Source: an uncultured Clostridium sp.
GTDB taxonomy: Bacteria > Bacillota > Clostridia > TANB77 > CAG-508
Direction of reading: 5' to 3'
DNA length: 64,000 nt
Assembly (NCBI GenBank): GCA_947570695.1
Contig: CANOVB010000003.1
Span: forward strand, 62,001-126,000
The notes under the pieces were generated by a model. It was not told the origin of the DNA. It did no database searches and saw only the letters and a list, made by a program, of their open reading frames with translations. Position numbers and translations under genes: made by a program. Numbering within the stretch: position 1 is the first letter of the stretch; each line of letters starts with the position of its first letter. Below are positions 46,368-55,978 of this stretch, piece after piece.

Positions 46368-48017
46368 TTATATAACCTTTCTGAACAATTTTGTCTGATT
46401 TTTAGTAATGTATTTTCTTACTGCAAATATTGAAATAACATATATTATACCTATAATAAGTATAAATATATTTATATTAGAAATTAGTGTAGATATTCCG
46501 GCTATTACTGCCATTTCAATTAATAAAATTATTATTTGGAAAAGCATATTAATGTTTTGTTTTACAACAGCATATTCTGTTATCCAATCTAATTTTGGAT
46601 TTTTTAAATCAATAATAATCATAATATAATTATTGCAAATATTCATTAAAATTAAATCTATTATGATATAGCTTAAAACCTTTATACTTATTTCCGGGAT
46701 TAAAACTTTAAGCATTCCTGAAAAATAAATTATTGGTACTAAATTTAAAATTATTCCTGGCATTATTTTATAAAAGCATTGTTTCTCTAAATCTATTGGA
46801 ATATATTTCATAAAAGTACTATTATTTCTATCTCGTGATATAGCTGTTAATGCTATAAAATTAAACATAAAACAAAAAGCACCTATACCGAATGCTACAA
46901 ACAATCCCTTTGAAGTTTCTATAAAACTTGGTATCATATTAATTAATTCCTGTATTTCTGCCTGTGTCATATCTTTAAATGAAACAAATATAGGTATTGA
47001 AAATATAATTGGAAATAAAAATGATGGTAAAACACATTGCATAAAAAATATTGGATTTCTATTTAAGTCAACAAATTCTTTTTTTACATAGGCTTTAAGC
47101 ACTGATTTTTCTCCATAATCTTTTGCTTTATTTATTTTTTTAGTTTTTTTATCTCCATTAGTCATAATAGAAGTTACCGCTTTTATATACATTTTTGATG
47201 TTATTATAGCTCCTAATATGTATACAAAAACTGTTTCTGCAAACAAAATTGCTATATTAAATATTCCTTCTAAACTATTATAATTTAATAATGCATTAAT
47301 TGTTGGTTTTAAAGTAATAAAATAATTTGAAAATAGTTCTAGCATTCCATTTGCTTCTACTAACATATTAGCCATTTGCTCATTTGTTATTTCTTCACTT
47401 CCAGCTCCTGATATAAATTGTATAGCAATTACAAATACTAAGGTCAAAAATACAGTTATATATTGAACCATATCTTTATTTTTTATTATATTAGTAAACT
47501 TCATAATTATAGTTATTAATATAGTAACTAATATTACTGGTATTATCGGGAATAAAAGCATTATTAAAATTCCCATTAAATAAAATGTAATTCCTAAATT
47601 TAATAAATATCCATAAACAATAATTACTGGCAAAACCAAAATAGTACTTACTATATATTGTGTAATTATTAAGCAATTAAATTTTGCCATTACTATTTTT
47701 ATAGGTTTTATTGGTAAAGGTAGTAAATATTCAATATCTTTTGAAAAAAATAATATATTTAGACCACTAAATAAAGTTTGTATAAATGAAATTCCCAATA
47801 TTCCTATAAAACACATATTTAAAAATACTGCTTCTTGTTTTATCTCAATTAAAGCATTTATTGCTTCATAGCTTATATAGGCAATAATTCCAGCTAGATA
47901 TACATATAATAATCCAAATAATATTATTTTTCCAAAACTAGATCTTGATTTGCTATTTTTTTGTCTATTTGATGAGCCTTTAAATAAAATTTTAGTTAAT
48001 AAAATTATATCTTTCAT
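46368..48017 (-). CDS. ABC-2-type exporter permease
   Basis: 549 residues, about 12 membrane helices, with a charged linker (NGDKKTKKINKAKDYGEKSVLKAYVKKEFVD split over 285-315). It resembles the large ABC-2 permeases paired with a single ATPase in Firmicutes. The substrate is unknown. It is 91 nt after the ATPase gene. Confidence 0.82.
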   Translation of the reverse strand: MKDIILLTKILFKGSSNRQKNSKSRSSFGKIILFGLLYVYLAGIIAYISYEAINALIEIKQEAVFLNMCFIGILGISFIQTLFSGLNILFFSKDIEYLLPLPIKPIKIVMAKFNCLIITQYIVSTILVLPVIIVYGYLLNLGITFYLMGILIMLLFPIIPVILVTILITIIMKFTNIIKNKDMVQYITVFLTLVFVIAIQFISGAGSEEITNEQMANMLVEANGMLELFSNYFITLKPTINALLNYNSLEGIFNIAILFAETVFVYILGAIITSKMYIKAVTSIMTNGDKKTKKINKAKDYGEKSVLKAYVKKEFVDLNRNPIFFMQCVLPSFLFPIIFSIPIFVSFKDMTQAEIQELINMIPSFIETSKGLFVAFGIGAFCFMFNFIALTAISRDRNNSTFMKYIPIDLEKQCFYKIMPGIILNLVPIIYFSGMLKVLIPEISIKVLSYIIIDLILMNICNNYIMIIIDLKNPKLDWITEYAVVKQNINMLFQIIILLIEMAVIAGISTLISNINIFILIIGIIYVISIFAVRKYITKNQTKLFRKVI

Positions 48018-48108
48018 AAAAATCTTCTTTCTTTTATTTTAATTTCAGCAATAATTTATATAAATATTAATAATTTTCTCAAATTCACTTTTATTATTTA
48101 TTTTAAAT

Positions 48109-48828
48109 CTATTCTGTAATTTCCAAAAATAAATCTTCTAAGGAAGCATCTTCTTTAAATTGTTTTTTCATTTCCTCATAAGTTCCAATAAAAATAACTT
48201 TTCCTTTGTTTATGATTCCGATTCTATCACATAGTTTTTCTGCTACTTCTAATACATGTGTTGAAAAAAATACAGTATTTCCAGTTTTGGCATGTTTTTT
48301 CATCATTTCTTTCAAATCATGTGAAGACTTTGGATCTAGTCCAGTCATTGGCTCATCTAAAATCCAATTCTTAGGATTATGCAAAAGAGTTCCTATTACT
48401 ACTATTTTCTGTCTCATTCCATGAGAATAACTTTGAATTCTATCATTTAAATTTTCATAAATTTCAAATTTTTTAGCTAAATTTTCTATTCTTTCTTCTC
48501 TTTCCTCTTTTGACACTTTATATATATCTGCCAAAAAATTCAAATATTCAATTCCTTTTAATTTCAAAAACATATCTGGATTGTCTGGAACGAACCCAAA
48601 TTTCAGCTTTGCTTCTACTGGTTCTTTTGAAATACTTGTACCATCAATTAGTATGTCACCTTCATCTATTTCCAAAATACCTGTTATCATTTTTATTGTT
48701 GTTGTTTTTCCAGCTCCATTTGGTCCTAAAAATCCAAAAATTTCTCCATTTTTTACTTCTAAGTTTAAATTATCTATTGACTTTTTTCCTTTTACATAAG
48801 ATTTATTAACATTTTTTATTTCAATCAT
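48109..48828 (-). CDS. ABC transporter ATP-binding protein
   Basis: 239 residues from the ATG at 48828, which has AAGGAG; a longer frame starting at 48879 has none. Walker A GFLGPNGAGKTTTIKM, signature SYSHGMRQK, Walker B WILDEPMTGLDP (lacking the usual extra hydrophobic residue before ILDE), H-loop STHVLEVAE. It partners with the permease downstream. Confidence 0.93.
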   Translation of the reverse strand: MIEIKNVNKSYVKGKKSIDNLNLEVKNGEIFGFLGPNGAGKTTTIKMITGILEIDEGDILIDGTSISKEPVEAKLKFGFVPDNPDMFLKLKGIEYLNFLADIYKVSKEEREERIENLAKKFEIYENLNDRIQSYSHGMRQKIVVIGTLLHNPKNWILDEPMTGLDPKSSHDLKEMMKKHAKTGNTVFFSTHVLEVAEKLCDRIGIINKGKVIFIGTYEEMKKQFKEDASLEDLFLEITE

Positions 48829-48909
48829 ATGAAACTCCTTTTCATTTTTTAAGTATATATACTTTATACAGTATATCAAATTTATATTAATCCTTCATCA
48901 TTTATAAAA

Positions 48910-49482
48910 TTATTTTAATAATTTCAAATATTCTTTTTCGAAAATATTAAAAAATTCTGTAATTATATCTTCCTTAGAAAATTCAATATTAAATTCCTTT
49001 TTTAAAGAAGATGCAATCTTTTCTAAATTTCCTGGGAATTCAGTTTGATTAATATTAAGTCCAATCCCAACACAAATTCTTTTTACTATTTCTCCCTCAC
49101 TATTACTTTCTGTTAATATTCCAGCTATTTTTTTATTTTTATAAATTATATCATTTGGTGCTTTAATTTCTAATTCATATCCATACAAATTTTTAATTGC
49201 TTTTATCATAACTTCTGCAATTAATCTAGTAAAATTAGAAATTTTTTTAATATTGCAATCTGGATATAAAATAAAAGTCATTGCAAGATTTTTTCCTGAA
49301 CCAGTATACCATTTTCTTTCATGAGTTCCAATTCCATTTTCTTGTGAATCTGCAATTATAACTGTTCCATCTTTTATATCTTCTTTTAAAGTATTTTTGG
49401 CATAAGTCTGTGTAGAATCTATTGTTTTAAAATATATTATATTTTGAGCTATAAATTTAGTTTTTAACTTTTTTAATTTCAT
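48910..49482 (-). CDS. birA: Biotin-[acetyl-CoA-carboxylase] ligase, short form
   Basis: 190 residues. Catalytic domain only: FKTIDSTQTYAKN, the biotinyl-AMP loop GIGTHERKWYTGSGKNLAMTF and KAPNDIIYKNKKIAGILTE with the catalytic Lys. There is no N-terminal helix-turn-helix, so it does not repress transcription, unlike E. coli BirA. It would biotinylate AccB (12083-12565). Confidence 0.93.
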   Translation of the reverse strand: MKLKKLKTKFIAQNIIYFKTIDSTQTYAKNTLKEDIKDGTVIIADSQENGIGTHERKWYTGSGKNLAMTFILYPDCNIKKISNFTRLIAEVMIKAIKNLYGYELEIKAPNDIIYKNKKIAGILTESNSEGEIVKRICVGIGLNINQTEFPGNLEKIASSLKKEFNIEFSKEDIITEFFNIFEKEYLKLLK

Positions 49483-49512
49483 TTATTTTCCCTACTTAAA
49501 TTTTTAAATAAA

Positions 49513-49545
49513 AAACGAACTTTAGATTTTTCTTTAGTTCGCTTT
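49513..49545 (-). terminator. Terminator of the murB-yvcK-debranching enzyme operon
   Basis: Imperfect stem CGAACTAAAGA / TCTAAAGTTCG (minus strand) followed by TTTTTTATTT. Confidence 0.6.
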
Positions 49546-49552
49546 TGTAAAT

Positions 49553-51598
49553 TTATTTTAATTTTGTAACTATTTTTAATATTTCTGAAACACTCCACGC
49601 CTGTGAAAACGTTCCACCTGTTTTAAAAGGTGCTTGTGAGCTATAAACTTCTGAAATTGTTCCTATTCCTTCAGAATCATCTATTTCTGCTTTAAATGTT
49701 GTATATACACTTTTTATAAACTTTTCATATTCTATTTTTAATTTTTCTTTTTCAAGCCTATCTTTTTCATCATCTATTATGTTTTTAAAAGCATCAGAAT
49801 ATAAACCTATAAGCCATACCCACACTATTCCTTGATGATAGCTTTTATCTCTTTGTTCTGGAGATCCCTCATAATATGGTATATAGCCTTCTTCTCCTTT
49901 TGCAAGAGTACGTAATCCATATTTTGTTAAAAGTTTAGTTTGTACAGTTTTAAATATCGTTTTTCCTATTTCTGATGATGGTTTAATTACTGGATACGTT
50001 GTTGATATACTAAATAATTGATTTGGTCTTATTTTATCATCTCCAATAACATCGTATAAAGATTTTTTCTTTTTATTAAAAAATTTTAATTCAAATTCCT
50101 TTTTATGTTTAGTTGATATCTTTTTATATTTATCTGCAATTTCTTTTTCTCCAAATCTATTTGCAAGATTTTCTAATGTTTTTAATGCATTATACCAAAG
50201 TGCATTTAACTCTACTACTTTTCCATTTCTAGGAGTTACAGCAAAATTTCCTATTTTAACATCCATCCAAGTGTTTTGGGTAGATTCTGTTCCAGATGAT
50301 AACAGTCCATCTTCTGCTATAAATATATTATTGTCTAAATCTATGCCATTTGTATAATTATCTATAATGTCTTTTAATTTTTCATATATGTTTTCTTTTA
50401 TGAAGTCATAATCTTTTGTATATTGTAAATATTTATTAACTTGTTCAAACAATAAAAGTGATGCATCAGCACTATTGTATAATGGTCTATTGTCAAATCC
50501 TGAATATCCATTTGGAACTAGTCCATATTTTATATCTCTTGTAAAAGTTAGTAATAACTCCTTTGCTAAGTCAAATCTTTTTGGAATTAAAATTAATCCT
50601 TCAAAAGATATAAATGCATCTCTTCCCCAATCTAAAAACCAAGGAAACCCCGCTATTAATGAGTGTGTTCCAAAACTTGGTCTATTTATAACAAAACTGT
50701 CAGCAGCAATCAATAATTTTTTAACTAATTCATTATACTCTTTATCTGCTTTTGTATATCTAGTTTTCTTTATTAAAAGATCTGAATCTTTAATAATTTG
50801 TTCTACTCTTTTTGTTTCTTCTTCGAATAATTTATTAGCATCTATTTGCTCAGTATTATCTTCTAATGAAGCTACAAATGTAATTTCTTTTAATTCTTTA
50901 GGATTAATTATCACTTCATATCTTCCTGGTACTGCCAAATCTTCTTCTGCAGGAAATCCTCTCTCTTCTTCTTTTAGATAATACATATTTTTAAATTTAT
51001 CATTTTTATGTTCAAAATATTCACCATCATTTAAATATATATACATTGGCGTACTAGCATTGCCATCAACTTCTATTCTAACTTTATTTTTATCAATTTT
51101 TTGTCTCAAAGAAAAATCATGATTAGGTGTCATTTGGTGAAAATCTCTAAAATGAATAATTGGAGCTAATGTCAATTTAGCTTCATTTTTTCCATTTTTA
51201 ATTTTATATGAAATAACAACTGTATTTCTTCCCTGCACCATTGATATAGTTTTTACAATTTTTATATCCTTTACTTTATATGTAAAAATTGGCAAAACTT
51301 CTTTTTCAAAGCTATCAAGATTTTTATATCCATCTGAAATATGATTTTTACAAATATTTGTATATAATTTATAATCTTCTCCATTAACAGATATATTTTC
51401 ATCAACTTTGGAAATTAATAAATGTCTTTGGGCTGGTGGAATTAATGGTGCTATTAATAACCCGTGATATCTTCTAGTATTTGCTCCTAAAATAGTAGAA
51501 CTACAAAATCCTCCTATTCCATTTGTAATTACCCATTCCTTATTTAATCCGTCTTTTAATTCAATGTTTTTCTTTGTTACTTTCATTTGTATATTCAC
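49553..51598 (-). CDS. Glycogen debranching enzyme (amylo-alpha-1,6-glucosidase family)
   Basis: 681 residues. An N-terminal beta domain with GGFCSSTILGANTRRYHGLLIAP and a C-terminal (alpha/alpha)6 barrel with FLDWGRDAFISFEGL, SADASLLLFEQ and TYHQGIVWVWLIG-like (SYHQGIVWVWLIG). It hydrolyses alpha-1,6 branch points in glycogen-like storage polymers. It follows yvcK by 7 nt. Confidence 0.9.
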   Translation of the reverse strand: MNIQMKVTKKNIELKDGLNKEWVITNGIGGFCSSTILGANTRRYHGLLIAPLIPPAQRHLLISKVDENISVNGEDYKLYTNICKNHISDGYKNLDSFEKEVLPIFTYKVKDIKIVKTISMVQGRNTVVISYKIKNGKNEAKLTLAPIIHFRDFHQMTPNHDFSLRQKIDKNKVRIEVDGNASTPMYIYLNDGEYFEHKNDKFKNMYYLKEEERGFPAEEDLAVPGRYEVIINPKELKEITFVASLEDNTEQIDANKLFEEETKRVEQIIKDSDLLIKKTRYTKADKEYNELVKKLLIAADSFVINRPSFGTHSLIAGFPWFLDWGRDAFISFEGLILIPKRFDLAKELLLTFTRDIKYGLVPNGYSGFDNRPLYNSADASLLLFEQVNKYLQYTKDYDFIKENIYEKLKDIIDNYTNGIDLDNNIFIAEDGLLSSGTESTQNTWMDVKIGNFAVTPRNGKVVELNALWYNALKTLENLANRFGEKEIADKYKKISTKHKKEFELKFFNKKKKSLYDVIGDDKIRPNQLFSISTTYPVIKPSSEIGKTIFKTVQTKLLTKYGLRTLAKGEEGYIPYYEGSPEQRDKSYHQGIVWVWLIGLYSDAFKNIIDDEKDRLEKEKLKIEYEKFIKSVYTTFKAEIDDSEGIGTISEVYSSQAPFKTGGTFSQAWSVSEILKIVTKLK

Positions 51599-51605
51599 CC
51601 TTTAT

Positions 51606-53183
51606 TTATTTTTTTCTTTTCTTTTTTCTTCTGAATGGTTCTCTGCTTTTATTATTTTCTGCATTATTTTCTTCTGCTAGTTTTCTATTTTCACTAATTA
51701 TACTATCTGCATGTTGTATTGCTTCTACTCTATCTTTATACTTTTCTTTAAATTTGCTTTTTCTCTTTGGTTCTTCTATTTTTTTTATATCTTTTCCTGA
51801 AGCTTCAAGTTTTTTTCTTCTTTTTTCTTCTTTAATTTGCCTTTTCTTTTGCTCTTTTAATACTGATTGTAACAATAAATATTCTGTATTATTCTGCATA
51901 TCATGAAACTTCAAATCATTACATATCATTTCTATTATTGTAGAAGCAATTACATCTGCATTGTGTCTAATTCTCTCATTTTTAATACAAGACATATTTT
52001 TTTGAATTATTTTTATATTATAATTACCTAAATTTCTATTATCTATTTCAACTAATTCTGATCCTTCTTTGTTATATTTTCTAATGTATTCTGGTACTAC
52101 TTCTCCTGTATCGGCTAAACAATATTCAAATACTCCTGATCCTATATGTTCTTCTATTGCTTTAAAATGGTCTGATAATGTATAATTATCTGTTTGACCA
52201 GGTTCTGTCATTATATTTGATATGTAAAATTTCATAGCTTTGCTATCTTTTATAGCTTTTGAAACATTTTTTACTAATAAATTTGGTAATACATTTGTAT
52301 AAAGGCTTCCTGGTCCTATTATAATAACATCAGCATCTTCAATAGCTTCTATTACTCCTGGTGCTGGTCTACAATTTGAAGGTGATATGTATATTCTATT
52401 TATTTTTTCAATTTTTTCGGCAACTATTTCAGGAATTCTATCTTTTTGTTTTATTGTTGTTCCATCTCCAAGTTCTGCGCATATTGTTATTTCATCAAGA
52501 GTAACTGGCATAACTCTTCCTGTTATATTTAAGACTTCTGTACTTTTTAAAATTGCTTCTGAAATATTACTATATATTTCATTCATTGCTGTTAAATATA
52601 TGTCTCCAAAATTTAACCCTTGCAATCTTCCATTTGTAAAATTAAAATTTAAAAGATTTCTCATTATGTCTTGTTTATCAGACATAGCTATTATGCTTTC
52701 TTTAATATCTTTTAAAGGTAATATATCTAATGCTTTTCTAGATTCAGTAGGAATATCTCCATAATCTGACATTGTTACTATTGCAGTAATATTATTAGTA
52801 TACTTTTTAAATCCTTCTATAACATTATTTAAGCCATTTCCTCCACCTAATATTACTACTTTTGGACCTTCTTCATAAACCTTTTTATTAAATATTAATG
52901 ATTTTATATTTAGTTGTGCTTTTTTTCCCTTTTCTGTTGAAGTATTATTTGCTTCAATTATTATTTCTAAACTTCTTTTTTGTATAAAAACCACACTAAT
53001 TACAATAGCTAAAAAACCTAATACAAATATAACTATTGTTTTTCCTAATTCAAAAAATGTAATTTCTTCTGATACTAATATTTTAGCAATTCCATAACAA
53101 GTAAGTACTATACCAACTATTATTAAAAGAATCCATCTTTTTACTCTTGTACTTGCTTTAAACCATTCAAAAAAAGATTTCAT
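51606..53183 (-). CDS. yvcK: YvcK-type gluconeogenesis/cell-shape factor (CofD-like) with membrane anchor
   Basis: 525 residues. Two membrane helices at about 16-36 and 46-68 come before the CofD-like core: VVILGGGNGLNNVIEGFK, TMSDYGDIPTESRKALD, LNFTNGRLQGLNFGD-like segment and DADVIIIGPGSLYTNVLPNLL. A basic tail of about 90 residues (IKEEKRRKKLEASGKD...) follows. Soluble YvcK has neither extension. YvcK binds UDP-sugars and affects cell-wall allocation. The first base of its start codon is at 53183, shared with the murB stop (1-nt overlap). Confidence 0.9.
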   Translation of the reverse strand: MKSFFEWFKASTRVKRWILLIIVGIVLTCYGIAKILVSEEITFFELGKTIVIFVLGFLAIVISVVFIQKRSLEIIIEANNTSTEKGKKAQLNIKSLIFNKKVYEEGPKVVILGGGNGLNNVIEGFKKYTNNITAIVTMSDYGDIPTESRKALDILPLKDIKESIIAMSDKQDIMRNLLNFNFTNGRLQGLNFGDIYLTAMNEIYSNISEAILKSTEVLNITGRVMPVTLDEITICAELGDGTTIKQKDRIPEIVAEKIEKINRIYISPSNCRPAPGVIEAIEDADVIIIGPGSLYTNVLPNLLVKNVSKAIKDSKAMKFYISNIMTEPGQTDNYTLSDHFKAIEEHIGSGVFEYCLADTGEVVPEYIRKYNKEGSELVEIDNRNLGNYNIKIIQKNMSCIKNERIRHNADVIASTIIEMICNDLKFHDMQNNTEYLLLQSVLKEQKKRQIKEEKRRKKLEASGKDIKKIEEPKRKSKFKEKYKDRVEAIQHADSIISENRKLAEENNAENNKSREPFRRKKKRKK

Positions 53184-54100
53184 TATTTATCATCTCCTAA
53201 TACTAATATTTCTAATTCTATATCTAAATCAAATTTATTTTTAATTTCATTTTTTACATGTTTTACTAAATTCAAAACATCTGATGCAGTAGCTTTCCCT
53301 TTGTTTATAACAAATCCTGCATGTTTTGTAGATATTTCAGCATCTCCTACACTATATCCCTTTAATCCACATTCATCTATCAATTTTGCTGTAACAAATC
53401 CTTCTTTTCTTTTAAACGTACTTCCAGCATTTGGATACTCTAAAGGTTGTTTTTCTTTTCTTGAAATGCTATATTCTTTTATTTTATTTTCAATATCTAC
53501 TTTAGAACCCTTTTGACCTTTAATAGTTGTATCTATTACTATTGCTTTCATCTTTGAAAGTATGCTGTTTCTATACTCAAATTCATGTTCTTTTAAATCT
53601 AAAATTTTAATTTTTCCATCATAAGTCATAATTCTTGTTTTAACTGTAACATCTTTCATTTCAGAGCCATAAGCTCCTGCATTCATTCTAATTGCGCCAC
53701 CAACTGTTCCCGGTATTCCTGATAAAAATTCTAATCCTGAAATTTCTTCCTTTATAGCAATAGTTGCAATAGTTGCTAAAGACATTCCTGATTCTACTGT
53801 TAAATATATACCATCTGAATTTCTTTTTATTTTAAAATTTTTAAGATTGATTTTTATTACAAATCCTCTAATTCCACCATCTTTTACTAAAAGATTAGTT
53901 CCATTTCCTATTATTGTTATGGGTACTTTTTTGCTACTAGCTAATTCTAAAATCAATTTTAAAGCATCTATATCATTTATTATAATAAAATAATCTGCTT
54001 TTCCTCCAATTTTAAAAGATGTATGTTTTGACATAGGTTCATTTTTAAAAACATTCTTTTTGCCTGCAATATCTTGTAATTGCTTTTCAAAATCCTCCAT
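53183..54100 (-). CDS. murB: UDP-N-acetylenolpyruvoylglucosamine reductase
   Basis: 305 residues. FAD-binding domain (TSFKIGGKADYFII, TIIGNGTNLLVKDGG), GIPGTVGGAIRMNAGAYGSEM, catalytic-region EYRNSILS and AGSTFKRKEG, and a terminal Glu in LDIELEILVLG. It makes UDP-MurNAc for peptidoglycan. It overlaps yvcK by 1 nt, a common Firmicute pairing. Confidence 0.95.
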   Translation of the reverse strand: MEDFEKQLQDIAGKKNVFKNEPMSKHTSFKIGGKADYFIIINDIDALKLILELASSKKVPITIIGNGTNLLVKDGGIRGFVIKINLKNFKIKRNSDGIYLTVESGMSLATIATIAIKEEISGLEFLSGIPGTVGGAIRMNAGAYGSEMKDVTVKTRIMTYDGKIKILDLKEHEFEYRNSILSKMKAIVIDTTIKGQKGSKVDIENKIKEYSISRKEKQPLEYPNAGSTFKRKEGFVTAKLIDECGLKGYSVGDAEISTKHAGFVINKGKATASDVLNLVKHVKNEIKNKFDLDIELEILVLGDDK

Positions 54101-54205
54101 CTGCGACTTCCCTTCTGTAGTTATTTCAAAATATTTTATATGATATTTTATTCATATAAAACGCACATTGATATACTATCATTATTTTCATTTTTTTACA
54201 AGTAA

Positions 54206-54241
54206 AACGGGATAGAAAATTATAAAATCTTCTACCCCGTC
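54206..54241 (-). terminator. Terminator of the 54262 glycosyltransferase gene
   Basis: On the minus strand ACGGGGTAGA ... TCTATCCCGT is followed by TTTT, about 20 nt past the stop. Confidence 0.75.
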
Positions 54242-54261
54242 TATTTATCAATAATTTAATA

Positions 54262-55503
54262 TTATACATTTGTGCTTGATGATACTTCTTTTATATTAAT
54301 ATCTCTAACATGTTCAATTTTTTCCCATTTAGTATCTGGTTTTATTAAACATTTAATATTTATTAAAATCCAAGATCCTAAAAATAGAGGATAACATAAT
54401 ATTCCAAATAACATTGGCTTTATTTCTCTTTTATCTAGTGCCATAATTGCCGTTCCTGTTATAACTGGAAGTATGAATGTTGCTATTAAATATCTTGCAT
54501 AATTACCTATTAAATCTACAAATGTCATTTCTGAGCCAAAATAAAGTAATGTATTTATTCCAAGTAACGTAAATGTTAATATCATCATTGGAATACCAAA
54601 CATATATAATAATCCATCAAAATTCATAAGTGTTTTGTGCTGTTTAACACCTTTTGCTAAATCTTTAGTATAATGTTTCATACATTGAATATGACCTACT
54701 GTCCATCTTGATCTTTGTGACCAACTTTGATCAAATTTAACTGGTTGCTCATCATATACTATTGCATCTGTCGCCCAACCTAATTTTCTTCCATTTGCAA
54801 TATTTATTAAAGAAAATTCAATATCTTCTGTTAAAGTAATTGTTTGCCATCCATTAGGTTTTATTATATCAAATTTTACCATAAATCCTGTACCATTTAT
54901 TAATGGTGATAATCCTAAATTATATCTTGCTAAATGATAAAATCTATTCATCATCCAATAAAAGATTGCATATCCTGCTGATATCCAAGAATCTGTAGGA
55001 TTTTTTATATCTCTATATCCTTGAACTATTTCTTCTCCCTGGCAAAGCTTTTTATTCATATTTTTTATAAAATTTTTATCTACAATATTATCTGCATCAA
55101 ATACGCAAAAAGCATCATAATCTGCGTTTTCCTCTATTTTTTGTTTTAAGAACCAATTTAAAGCATATCCTTTTGTTTTGTGTGCTTCATCAAATCTCTT
55201 TAAAACTTTTGCTCCTGCTTCTTTTGCAATCTCTGCTGTTCTATCTGTACAGTTGTCTGCAATAACATATATATCGAATAATTCTTTTGGATAGTCCTGC
55301 TCTTTTAAGCTTTCTACCAAATTCTTTATAACATTTTCTTCATTATGTGCTGGTATTATAGCCATAAATTTGTGGTCTTTCTCAATTAACATTTTTTTAT
55401 CTTTTAATTTTATTAATGAACAAAAACTTACTACTATTTGATAAATCCAGTATATAGTTATTATCCATATTAAAGCTTGTTGTAGAAGGTATAAATACTT
55501 CAT
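54262..55503 (-). CDS. Processive membrane glycosyltransferase (family 2)
   Basis: 413 residues. Membrane helix at the N-terminus (about 4-26), a GT-A domain with AIIPAHNEENVI, DNCTDRTAEIAKEAG, VFDADNIVD and the QRSRW processivity motif (QSWSQRSRWTVGH), then at least three C-terminal helices. This is the BcsA/IcaA/NodC type that polymerises and extrudes a polysaccharide, possibly a beta-linked hexosamine. The gene stands alone with its own terminator. Confidence 0.9.
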   Translation of the reverse strand: MKYLYLLQQALIWIITIYWIYQIVVSFCSLIKLKDKKMLIEKDHKFMAIIPAHNEENVIKNLVESLKEQDYPKELFDIYVIADNCTDRTAEIAKEAGAKVLKRFDEAHKTKGYALNWFLKQKIEENADYDAFCVFDADNIVDKNFIKNMNKKLCQGEEIVQGYRDIKNPTDSWISAGYAIFYWMMNRFYHLARYNLGLSPLINGTGFMVKFDIIKPNGWQTITLTEDIEFSLINIANGRKLGWATDAIVYDEQPVKFDQSWSQRSRWTVGHIQCMKHYTKDLAKGVKQHKTLMNFDGLLYMFGIPMMILTFTLLGINTLLYFGSEMTFVDLIGNYARYLIATFILPVITGTAIMALDKREIKPMLFGILCYPLFLGSWILINIKCLIKPDTKWEKIEHVRDINIKEVSSSTNV

Positions 55504-55734
55504 TTTTCAACCTCTTTTCACATTTTTTATAGTCTTTTGCTTTGACCTTTTTTATTATACCATTTTATGGAATTGTTTTCAAGTCTTTTAAATAATATTA
55601 ATAATTCTTAATAATTTGGTACAAGCCTCTATTTTCAAAGCTTTTTAAACTTCATTTTTTATTATAATAATATTATATAAAAATTTTTTGATTGTATTCA
55701 CTACAAATTTTGTATTTAAATGCAAAAATTTGCA

Positions 55735-55757
55735 ATATTATGTAAATTATGGTAAAA
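55735..55757 (+). promoter_or_regulatory. Promoter of the 41-residue peptide gene
   Basis: -35 TTGCAA, 17-nt spacer, -10 TAAAAT (about 55730-55758). It leaves a short leader with SD AGGAGGTG. Confidence 0.55.
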
Positions 55758-55787
55758 TAAATTATCAAATTATAGGAGGTGCTTTCT

Positions 55788-55913
55788 TTGCTCGAGGAAT
55801 ATACAAACGTTCTGGAATTAGTTTCTTCCGTTCTCAGCCACTCCGCATCGATCCTGCGTTCCATAATTGGTATCCTAAATGCAATTCAGCATTATAAAGA
55901 AAAAGAAAGCTAA
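55788..55913 (+). CDS. G+C-rich 41-residue amphipathic peptide gene, unknown
   Basis: TTG start with AGGAGGTG 6-8 nt upstream. The peptide begins MLEEYTNVLELVSSVLSHSAS and continues with a hydrophobic stretch (ILRSIIGILNAIQ) to HYKEKES; a helix is likely. Codon use is richer in G+C than the surroundings, as at 40153-40791. It has its own promoter and a strong G+C-rich hairpin 7 nt past the stop. Toxin, phage-derived or regulatory peptide are all possible; no family recognised. Confidence 0.5.
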   Translation: MLEEYTNVLELVSSVLSHSASILRSIIGILNAIQHYKEKES

Positions 55914-55919
55914 AAGCAG

Positions 55920-55950
55920 TCCCAGCCTGACTAGCAATCAGGCTGGGGCA
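55920..55950. terminator. G+C-rich terminator between the small peptide gene and pnp
   Basis: TCCCAGCCTGA ... TCAGGCTGGGG, a 10-bp G+C-rich stem with a 7-nt loop. The T-run is weak on both strands, but its position lets it end both convergent genes. Confidence 0.7.
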
Positions 55951-55978
55951 TTTCTAATATTATTTTCATAAAAGAAAA

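Noticed and set aside
55688..55897. 69-residue plus-strand frame overlapping the 41-residue peptide gene
   Set aside because: Its start precedes the promoter -10 box and it has no SD; the SD at 55774 serves the TTG-initiated frame instead.
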